DNA of 64,000 nt, from the NCBI GenBank assembly GCA_016715965.1, contig JADJXG010000001.1:1865501-1929500 (forward strand), in the 5' to 3' direction. The translations under genes were made by a program, and so were the position numbers. The DNA comes from Saprospiraceae bacterium (GTDB lineage Bacteria > Bacteroidota > Bacteroidia > Chitinophagales > Saprospiraceae). Shown piece after piece: positions 53,286-60,741 of the stretch. The notes below the pieces were generated by a model, which ran no database searches, was not told the origin of the DNA, and saw only the letters and a list, made by a program, of their open reading frames with translations. How positions within the stretch are numbered: position 1 is the stretch's first letter; the number at the start of each line of letters is the position of its first letter.

Positions 53286-53945
53286 TCAGGCAGTAATCAA
53301 TTCTTCCTTCACCAGATGAGCAGTTGGAAATCCGCTGTCAATTGCAGAAAATCGGTATCCCAAATCTGCAAAATGGTTGAGAACAGCTGGCAATACAAAC
53401 TTCATTTTTTCAAACGTTTTCAGGCTATCGTGTAAGACCACAATTGAACCTGGCTGGGAATTTTTCAAGATATTTTGGAAGCAATCTTCGGCAGTAATTG
53501 CGGGATCAAAATCACCGGAGAGTACATCCCACATGATAATTTTATAATGATGTTTTAGGAACCGGACTTGAGAGGGTCTCAGTCTTCCGTATGGAGGACG
53601 GAATAATTTACTTCGGCACAAACGGGCCGCTGTTCTTACATCAAGGATATAGTCCAGGTTGTTGGTGGACCATCCAGACAAATGATGATGGGTGTGACTC
53701 CCGACAGAATGCCCTTCACCAATCAGTCGATCGAAGATTTCAGGATTCTTTTCTACATTCTGGCCGACACAAAAAAAGCTTGCCTTCGCACCATGTTCTG
53801 CCAAAACATCCAGGATCCAGGGCGTGACTACTGGAATTGGACCATCGTCAAAGGTCAGAAAGAGCTCTTTTGAGCCTGTATTCATTCTCCAGATCAAATC
53901 CGGAAAGATATCTTGAAGAAATTTAGGGGTGAAACTCAAATACAT
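53286..53945 (-). CDS. polysaccharide deacetylase (NodB domain)
   Basis: 219 residues. NodB motifs: LTFDDGP (motif 1, with the metal and base Asp pair), HSVGSHTHHH (motif 2, metal His pair) and FRPPYGRL (motif 3), then WDVLSGDFDP and VVLHDS (motif 5). No signal peptide is visible (MYLSFTPKFLQDIFPDLIWR), so it may act inside the cell or be peripheral. It probably deacetylates an N-acetylated sugar. It is monocistronic and divergent from gltX. Confidence 0.9.
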   Translation of the reverse strand: MYLSFTPKFLQDIFPDLIWRMNTGSKELFLTFDDGPIPVVTPWILDVLAEHGAKASFFCVGQNVEKNPEIFDRLIGEGHSVGSHTHHHLSGWSTNNLDYILDVRTAARLCRSKLFRPPYGRLRPSQVRFLKHHYKIIMWDVLSGDFDPAITAEDCFQNILKNSQPGSIVVLHDSLKTFEKMKFVLPAVLNHFADLGYRFSAIDSGFPTAHLVKEELITA

Positions 53946-54077
53946 ATTCTTCGAATTGTCGCGGGATTATCTATTTTTACGCTTTTCTGAATGAATCACA
54001 AAGCTAAGTCCGGAGTTTAGCTATTCTGTTAATTCAGACATAATGAAATATTAATCACAAAATAATATTTTTCTGAC

Positions 54078-55607
54078 ATGCCCCCGGTTAGAGTAAGATT
54101 TGCCCCATCACCAACAGGTGCATTGCATATTGGCGGTATTCGAACCGCATTGTATAATTATCTATTTGCAAAACAAAATTCTGGAACTTTTATCATTCGG
54201 ATTGAAGATACAGATCAGGCCAGGTATGTACCGGGTGCAGAAGAGTATATCTTAAAGTCATTGGAATGGTTGGGTTTGAAAGATGATGAGGGACCTGTGA
54301 GTGGTGGAGCATTTGGACCTTACCGGCAATCCGAAAGAAAGCAAATCTATTTGGAATATGCAGATCAGTTGATCGAAAAGGGATTTGCTTATTATGCATA
54401 CGATACTCCCGAAGAATTGGAATCTATGCGAATTAAGTGGACAAGCCCTGAAAACCCAATGCCCAAATACGATTTCAATACCAGAGACCAAATGAAAAAC
54501 AGTCTCAGCTTGTCCCAGACTGAAATTAAAAAACTGCAGGATCAAGGTATTGCCCGGGTGGTCCGCTTGAAAGTGCCTAAAGGGGAGTCGGTAAAAATTG
54601 TTGATCGTGTGCGCGGAGAAGTCATTTTCTCTACCCAGGAACTGGATGATAAAGTTCTGATTAAATCAGATGGAATGCCCACCTATCACATGGCCAATGT
54701 GATTGATGACCGTCTGATGCAAATCAGCCATGTCATCAGGGGGGAAGAATGGTTAAGTAGTACAGCACACCATGTCCTTCTGTACCGTTTTTTTGGTTGG
54801 GAACATGAAATGCCACAATTTGCCCATCTACCGCTTATTCTTAAGCCGGAAGGGAATGGAAAACTCTCTAAAAGAGATGGAGCCAAATTTGGATTTCCGG
54901 TTTTCCCCATGGACTGGAAGGCAGAAGATGGAGAAATTTTTTCTGGATTTAAAGAAGTGGGATTTTTACCAGAAGCATTGATTAATTTTTTGGTTTTATT
55001 GGGATGGAATGGAGGTACCGACGAAGAATTATTCTCCTTGGATCAATTGGTCAAAATTTTCTCATTGGAAAAAATTGTAAAATCGGGAGCCAGATTTGAT
55101 TTTGCAAAGGCCAAATGGTTTAATGCACATTATATCCAATCGCTTGAAGGGACAAGGGCAGTAGAGATTATCAAAAATCTTTTTTTGGAGAAGGGATCTT
55201 TTTTGACCGATCAGCAAGCTTCTAAGATTTTTACCATGTACAAAGATAGAATTGGATTTCTCCCCGAGTTTTATTCGTCTGGCAAATTTCTGATAGATCG
55301 CCCGACCATGCCAGATCCGGAGTTCAAATCAAAGAAGTGGAAGCCTGAATGGGCCTCTGCATTTTCAAGCCTGGCAGATGATCTCGATCGCATAGCTGTA
55401 TTTGAAAAAGTTGAAATAGAACGCTTGCTAAAAGACTTTATGCAGAATCACGGATTAAAAATGGGTGAACTATTGCCGGCCATCCGAGTGATGCTGTCAG
55501 GAATACCCATGGGCCCTGATGTGTACATCATGTTGGAATCTTTGGGAAAGCAGGAGACTTGTGAAAGGATTAGGGAGGGGGTGAGGAAATTGATAATGGA
55601 TAATTGA
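54078..55607 (+). CDS. gltX: glutamyl-tRNA synthetase
   Basis: 509 residues. It charges tRNA-Glu. The HIGH motif is GALHIGG (about 14-20), KMSKS is GKLSKRDGA, and the anticodon-binding domain runs to the end. Length and motifs are normal. The last six residues (KLIMDN) and the stop lie in the heptamer tandem repeat at 55589-55686, so the natural C-terminus has been replaced or extended by repeat-encoded residues. Confidence 0.95.
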   Translation: MPPVRVRFAPSPTGALHIGGIRTALYNYLFAKQNSGTFIIRIEDTDQARYVPGAEEYILKSLEWLGLKDDEGPVSGGAFGPYRQSERKQIYLEYADQLIEKGFAYYAYDTPEELESMRIKWTSPENPMPKYDFNTRDQMKNSLSLSQTEIKKLQDQGIARVVRLKVPKGESVKIVDRVRGEVIFSTQELDDKVLIKSDGMPTYHMANVIDDRLMQISHVIRGEEWLSSTAHHVLLYRFFGWEHEMPQFAHLPLILKPEGNGKLSKRDGAKFGFPVFPMDWKAEDGEIFSGFKEVGFLPEALINFLVLLGWNGGTDEELFSLDQLVKIFSLEKIVKSGARFDFAKAKWFNAHYIQSLEGTRAVEIIKNLFLEKGSFLTDQQASKIFTMYKDRIGFLPEFYSSGKFLIDRPTMPDPEFKSKKWKPEWASAFSSLADDLDRIAVFEKVEIERLLKDFMQNHGLKMGELLPAIRVMLSGIPMGPDVYIMLESLGKQETCERIREGVRKLIMDN

Positions 55608-55686
55608 TAATTGACAATGGATAATTGACAATGGATAATTGACAATGGATAATTGACAATTGATAATTGACAATGGATAATTGATA
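55589..55686. repeat. 14-copy heptamer tandem repeat overlapping the gltX end
   Basis: Fourteen head-to-tail 7-mers with three variants (ATTGATA, ATGGATA, ATTGACA) alternate as ATGGATA ATTGACA in the middle. The array begins in the gltX coding region and runs 79 bp past the stop. It is not CRISPR, because there are no spacers. Similar simple repeats are scattered in Bacteroidota genomes. Copy number may vary between strains. Confidence 0.95.
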
Positions 55687-55739
55687 TTGGGAATTGATTT
55701 TGGAGTCATATTAAGTAGTAGAATTAACTGTAATTGGAT

Positions 55740-57158
55740 ATGAAGATAAAATTTTGTGGAGCAGCCAGAGAAGTAACCGGTAGCAGTCACCTGATCACAT
55801 TGGACGACGGGTTTACCATCTTGTTGGATTGTGGTTTGTTTCAGGGCAATGTGGCCAGGACGGATGATCAAAATGCAAATTGGTTTTTTAATCCTGCTGA
55901 AATCGATTTGATGATATTGTCTCATGCTCACATTGATCATTGCGGAAGAATCCCAAAATTGGTAAAGGATGGATTCAAAGGAGATATTTTTTGCACCCAT
56001 GCGACAAGAGATCTGGCATCCATCATGTTGATGGATTCTGCCCACATTCAGGAAAAGGATACCCAGCGATACAACGAAAGGTTGGAAGATAAAAAATCAA
56101 AAAACAAAAATTACAAAGGCAAACATCGGGAACCTCTTTACACGGCAAAAGATGTAGCCAAAGCCATGGAAAATTTTGTCGGAATGGGATATGACCGGCT
56201 GATTGAGATTGCGCCTGGTGTTCATCTTATTTTTACAGATGCCGGTCATATATTGGGATCCGCCACAGTCAATTTGCGAATAAAGAGGGGAGGAGATGAC
56301 CTAAGATTTGCATTTAGCGGAGATGTCGGAAGACCGAACCGACCTATTTTAAAAGATCCTCATCCAATGATTCCATCGGATGTGATTATATGTGAATCTA
56401 CTTATGGTGACAGAGACCACATCGAAAAGCCTCAGGAAATCAGTCGCTTTACGGAACTCATCCACAATACCTGTGTAGAAAATAAAGGTAAGGTGATCAT
56501 CCCTGCTTTTAGTCTCGGAAGGACTCAGGAGATTGTTTATTTGCTGGACCAGATTGAAAAAGCCGGCAATCTGCCAGATATTCCGGTGTATGTGGATAGT
56601 CCTTTGGCCGTCAACGCCACAGAAGTATTTAGATCGCATCCCGAATGCTTTGATTTTGAGTTGCACCAATACATATTGAGCGATCCTGATCCGTTTGGGT
56701 TCAACAGATTATATTATATCCACGAAGTCAATGATTCAAAAAAATTGAATACATCCAAAGAACCCTGTATTATTATTTCGGCAGCAGGGATGGTCAATGC
56801 GGGAAGAATCAAACATCATGTTTTTAACAACGTGGACAATCACCGAAACACCTTGTTGTTTGTTGGTTATTGTTCTCCCGAAACTCCGGGAGGAATTTTA
56901 AGGAGTGGAGCTGAGTTTATAAAGATGTTTGGTGAAATAAAGCCGGTGAGGGCATCCATCGAGATCATGGATTCTTTTTCTGCACACGGAGATCGCCACG
57001 AATTGCTGAATTTTTTAGGAAATCAGGTAAATACCGCCAGTCAAACGTATTTGGTACATGGAGATCCGGATGCACAGGAGGCATTTAAAATATTATTGGA
57101 AAACAATGGATTTGATAATGTGCATATCCCTGATGCTGCCGAAGAGATAAATATTTAG
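55740..57158 (+). CDS. MBL-fold beta-CASP hydrolase (RNA-processing type)
   Basis: 472 residues from the ATG at 55740 (MKIKFCGAAREVTGSSHL). A TTG two codons upstream is possible. The metallo-beta-lactamase core has LSHAHIDHCGRIP. The beta-CASP insert includes ICESTYGDRDH and IPAFSLGRTQE, and the last part has SAHGDRHELL and TYLVHGDPDAQEAF. Such proteins are CPSF73-like or Ysh1-like ribonucleases. It stands after the repeat and is probably transcribed alone. Confidence 0.92.
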   Translation: MKIKFCGAAREVTGSSHLITLDDGFTILLDCGLFQGNVARTDDQNANWFFNPAEIDLMILSHAHIDHCGRIPKLVKDGFKGDIFCTHATRDLASIMLMDSAHIQEKDTQRYNERLEDKKSKNKNYKGKHREPLYTAKDVAKAMENFVGMGYDRLIEIAPGVHLIFTDAGHILGSATVNLRIKRGGDDLRFAFSGDVGRPNRPILKDPHPMIPSDVIICESTYGDRDHIEKPQEISRFTELIHNTCVENKGKVIIPAFSLGRTQEIVYLLDQIEKAGNLPDIPVYVDSPLAVNATEVFRSHPECFDFELHQYILSDPDPFGFNRLYYIHEVNDSKKLNTSKEPCIIISAAGMVNAGRIKHHVFNNVDNHRNTLLFVGYCSPETPGGILRSGAEFIKMFGEIKPVRASIEIMDSFSAHGDRHELLNFLGNQVNTASQTYLVHGDPDAQEAFKILLENNGFDNVHIPDAAEEINI

Positions 57159-57264
57159 ACTTATATGACATTTCCACCGATCCAATTTTCCAAATATTCT
57201 GGTTAGAATATATTGTTTTTGCTTACCCATATAATCTGAATTTAAACAAAACACGAAAAATAAA

Positions 57265-59163
57265 TTGCCACAAATACTAAACATACATAGTGTTTATATT
57301 GCATTTACCATCTTTTTTACTTTTCCTTTTAACACTTACTCCAAAACTAATTCTCTCCAATCGACTTACGAAGTAACCAAACTTTCTGTATTTTTTAAGA
57401 CGACAGACCTATATTCCTCCAAGGAACAAATATTAGAATCCTTCAAAAAAAATCAATTTGAAGATTTACCAAATTCCAAACTAAGCTTCTGGAGTAAAAA
57501 TGAAGCTTATTGGTTTATCCTGAAAATACCTCCCCATTTTCTTGAAGGAAATTATTATTTGCATTTTGACAACAGAACTTTACATTCTTTAAAAATATTC
57601 CTGCTAAATGACAGCTTACAATTTGTAAAAGAATATAATGAAGTAGGGGATCAATTTTCTTATGACAAAAGGCTGATTCCAGATCCTGATTTCACCTTTC
57701 CAGTTCAATTAAATAGATCTGTTAAATATATATTTTTTAAAATTTACAATCCCTATAGAAAAATTGTTTCCACTTCCATACACCTCTTTCCTGAAAACTA
57801 CTACATAAAATTGATCACATCGAAGCAAGTTTTCGTAGGTCTGATTATTGGTATCTGGCTATTGGCTTTATTAATAACTTGTCTTATCATTTTAAATTCA
57901 AGGAATTTAAAATACCTGGTATTTGTGTTGCACTTTATGACATTAATTATTTACCAGCTATCAAAAACTGGAATTGGATATCAATATATTTGGTCAGATT
58001 ATCCATTGCTCAACATATACACCAACTACTTCATTCTTGTAAGCTCTTCTCTGTATATCTATTTTATATACGTCTTTTTTTTAATGGACACAATACGGTC
58101 CAAACTGTTAAAATATTTATTTAATATCAATATTCTTATCAGTTTGCTCTTTATGAGTATTGTGATATACCATTCCATCGTAAGGATGGATAACTATTAT
58201 ATTTTATCCATATTGCTATATTCCACCTTATTATTTTTCATAGTATTGTTTTCAATTACCTTATTCAGATACTTATACATTAAAAGGACCACCCTCTCTT
58301 TTTTATTGGTTATTGCAAACATGTTTTCAATTATTGCAGGAATAATTGTCGCATTAAATGGAATGAATGTTGTCCTAAGATCTTTTGGTAATGATAGGCT
58401 TCTACTTTATCTTTTTACTACAGATCTATTGGTTCTGGTATTGTATATGACACTCCAAACGAAAAGCAAGTACAAAGAACTAATGAATCAAAAATTGCTG
58501 ATTAGTGAACTAAAACTAGAACAACAAGAAAATATTTTAAACAAAGAATTACTACTAAAAGAAGAAAGGTCCAGGATCGCATCAGAAATGCACGATGATC
58601 TTGGGTCTGGCTTAACAACCATAAAGTATCTGACTGACCAGGTGCTTGATACTGTGGACCACCAAGAGAAATCCCTGATCCAAAGAATTTCGGAGCAAAG
58701 CATCACTTTGATTCATAATCTGGGAGAAATTATTTGGGCAATGAATGGATCTCAAGATAGTCTTGATAACATGCTGAGCTATACCAGAAGATATCTTTCA
58801 CAAAATTGCGATGAATTTGGGATACAGTTAAGTTGGGTTCGACCAGTTACTGAAGCAGAGGGTATCAGCATAAGTGGTGAAAGAAGACGTCATTTTTTTC
58901 TGGTGGTAAAAGAAGCTTTTCATAACATTGTAAAACACGCAAACGCCACTCAGGTTACTGTTGACTTTAATATTCATGATGGTGTAGTACATTTCGAAAT
59001 ATTCGACAACGGGGTAGGTTTTGATAGAGATAAGGGTCTCAATTCTGGCAATGGCCTGTACAATATGGAGAAAAGAATGGAGAGATTAAATGGCCAATTG
59101 TCTATTGTAAGCTTGGTAAATGGCACGAAGCTGTCATTGACATTTTCACCAAACAGTCCCTGA
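57265..59163 (+). CDS. 7TMR-DISM sensor histidine kinase, orphan
   Basis: 632 residues, TTG start. The signal peptide region (HSVYIAFTIFFTFPFNTYSK) precedes a periplasmic DISMED2-like domain (about 45-185). Seven membrane helices occupy 190-400. HisKA_3 dimerisation starts at 428, with phosphoacceptor H443 in EMHDDLGSG. HATPase_c has N box EAFHNIVKHANATQV, G1 FDNGVGFD and G2 GNGLYNME. No response regulator is adjacent, so the partner is elsewhere. The gene is more AT-rich than its neighbours. The ligand is unknown. 7TMR-DISM kinases often sense carbohydrates. Confidence 0.92.
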   Translation: MPQILNIHSVYIAFTIFFTFPFNTYSKTNSLQSTYEVTKLSVFFKTTDLYSSKEQILESFKKNQFEDLPNSKLSFWSKNEAYWFILKIPPHFLEGNYYLHFDNRTLHSLKIFLLNDSLQFVKEYNEVGDQFSYDKRLIPDPDFTFPVQLNRSVKYIFFKIYNPYRKIVSTSIHLFPENYYIKLITSKQVFVGLIIGIWLLALLITCLIILNSRNLKYLVFVLHFMTLIIYQLSKTGIGYQYIWSDYPLLNIYTNYFILVSSSLYIYFIYVFFLMDTIRSKLLKYLFNINILISLLFMSIVIYHSIVRMDNYYILSILLYSTLLFFIVLFSITLFRYLYIKRTTLSFLLVIANMFSIIAGIIVALNGMNVVLRSFGNDRLLLYLFTTDLLVLVLYMTLQTKSKYKELMNQKLLISELKLEQQENILNKELLLKEERSRIASEMHDDLGSGLTTIKYLTDQVLDTVDHQEKSLIQRISEQSITLIHNLGEIIWAMNGSQDSLDNMLSYTRRYLSQNCDEFGIQLSWVRPVTEAEGISISGERRRHFFLVVKEAFHNIVKHANATQVTVDFNIHDGVVHFEIFDNGVGFDRDKGLNSGNGLYNMEKRMERLNGQLSIVSLVNGTKLSLTFSPNSP

Positions 59164-59399
59164 CGGCTATGCAGTATGGAAAGGAGGTCTCAGCCTTCTA
59201 TGGTTATTATAATATAGGAGTTCATATTTTCACTTTGTTAATCTTTTTATAATACACATCACACCTGTCCAAAATAAGTTTAATTTGAAAATATGGCTAT
59301 TGATTTACATGTGTATACAAATTTTGTAACGATATTTTAAAATTGAACCCCATAACAACTATTGTAATTTAAAAAACATTTTTTTTTCAAACTACATGC

Positions 59400-59760
59400 A
59401 TGTTACTTTCTTTTGACCTGCTAACAAATTGGGGGCAAGGCGCAAGGGATAAAACAAAGATAGTTCGTTGTTTCAATTATCCGCTTTCGCGGTTCACTTC
59501 GCCATCGCACTGTCGTACGATGGTATCCTGCGTGGCAGGATACTTCGCTACGATCACCTCGCTCACCCAACTGCAGCTCTTTCGCTATGCTAAAAAAACT
59601 CGCCTCTACCTCTCCTACTGGGCTCCACAATCCTCGCTTCGCCAACTCCGTCATTGTGGGTAGCTCCTCGGTTGGGCTCAGACAGTTTTTAGCATGACCG
59701 CGAAATTCGCTGGTTGGGTACCCGAGCTGCGGAGCCCTAAGCCGCATTGAAATGCATGAA
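59400..59760. repeat. GC-rich non-coding segment, probable dispersed repeat
   Basis: A 360-bp block strikingly richer in G+C than its flanks. It contains a perfect 8-bp hairpin, GTATCCTG-CGTGG-CAGGATAC (59523-59543), and many short self-complementary runs. It has open frames on both strands with odd, arginine- or serine-rich translations and no domain, so I treat these as spurious. Such blocks recur in several Bacteroidota genomes as far as I recall. I cannot prove repetition from a single copy. Confidence 0.4.
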
Positions 59761-59834
59761 AACCATCATTATTCCTGATATTTCAATCTGAATAATGAGT
59801 AATATTAAGAGCCTTTTCGTCAGCGGCCCAAGAA

Positions 59835-59965
59835 GGACAGATTTTGGAAATAGCGCCTTATATTGTCGCTCCTTTAACTGAAACTAATATGATGCACCCA
59901 TCAAACAAACTATCATAGTGAAATCATATTATGGAGCGGCAATATACAGCGCCCAAAATCTGTCC
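59835..59965. repeat. 131-bp element folding into a long hairpin (MITE-like)
   Basis: The arms 59835-59872 and 59933-59965 are inverted. GGACAGATTTTGG pairs perfectly with CCAAAATCTGTCC, then GCGC with GCGC, then TATATTG, and GTCGCTCC with GGAGCGGC. Inside, TAATATGAT (59885-59893) pairs with ATCATATTA (59923-59931). The loop is about 30 nt. No open frame covers it. It could be a non-autonomous transposable element or a structured RNA. Confidence 0.6.
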
Positions 59966-60047
59966 AAACAGAGAACTTTGCAAAATGAACCAAATTAAGC
60001 CCAATAGAACCAAGGAAGATGCCGCCTTAGAAAAGGCTGCGTTTTTG

Positions 60048-60074
60048 TCCACTTTTTGAGCGACAAAAAGTGGA
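60048..60074. terminator. perfect 10-bp hairpin
   Basis: TCCACTTTTT-GAGCGAC-AAAAAGTGGA is a perfect inverted repeat. It lies in the non-coding stretch before the 60222 gene. No U-run follows, so terminator function is uncertain. It may belong to the same repeat complex as the upstream palindrome. Confidence 0.35.
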
Positions 60075-60221
60075 AAATTTAATTTCTAAAAATTATTTTG
60101 GACAGATGTGAATACGCATTATTTTTTAAATTTTATTAGTATCTTGTATCAAGGTTTCCAATGTAATACCTCATTAATCAGCAAAAGACCGTCAAACATT
60201 TCTTAACATAAAATCAAATCA

Positions 60222-60653
60222 ATGAAATCAATTTGTTGTTTTATTTCTTTTCTATTTATGACTGCTTGTGCGACGAAGACTGAAAGCTACTATTATAGTG
60301 CGGATTGCGGCTATTTGGTGAATGACAGTTTGGTCAGCGGAAACGTAAGTTTGTTTTTTGAAGGCATGGACAGTATTACCGTCATTGTTCCCGGTACGGA
60401 TCCCGTATTAAAGGTGGGCAGCACAGAGCAGGATCCCGGTAAAACAATTCAAGTGTCAGGATTGAGCATTGATTACTCTAACCCTGATTCTATTTATGCT
60501 TTCACCATTAAGAATACTAAGGTGATAGACACTTTAGTTTCTATGGACTCAGTGACTATGGTGGAGAGTATCATGGTTGTGGCGAATGAAGTCAGCGATA
60601 CTTTGGGAACTTGCCAGTTTAAGAAAGTGAATGGAAAATATAAGGGCCAGTAA
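60222..60653 (+). CDS. small lipoprotein, unknown function
   Basis: 143 residues with a short lipoprotein signal (CCFISFLFMTAC at about 5-16). The mature part is beta-rich, acidic and Ser/Thr/Val-rich, with no domain that I recognise and no extra Cys pairs beyond two (C25, C134). It may face the periplasm or outer surface. It stands alone between the repeat-rich gap and the convergent T9SS gene. Confidence 0.65.
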   Translation: MKSICCFISFLFMTACATKTESYYYSADCGYLVNDSLVSGNVSLFFEGMDSITVIVPGTDPVLKVGSTEQDPGKTIQVSGLSIDYSNPDSIYAFTIKNTKVIDTLVSMDSVTMVESIMVVANEVSDTLGTCQFKKVNGKYKGQ

Positions 60654-60741
60654 GGTCCTTTAATTCGATATTAATCGATTTGTTTTGCATTGATTGCACA
60701 AACCCGGTTTAATTTTTTGTGATGGATTTGGATTTTAAATT

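Noticed and set aside
55589..55686. CRISPR array
   Set aside because: The units are 7 bp and contiguous, with no spacers and no cas genes near.
59421..59747. 108-codon minus-strand frame in the GC-rich block
   Set aside because: Both strands are open in the same block, the translation is compositionally odd, and it is probably spurious coding in a repeat.
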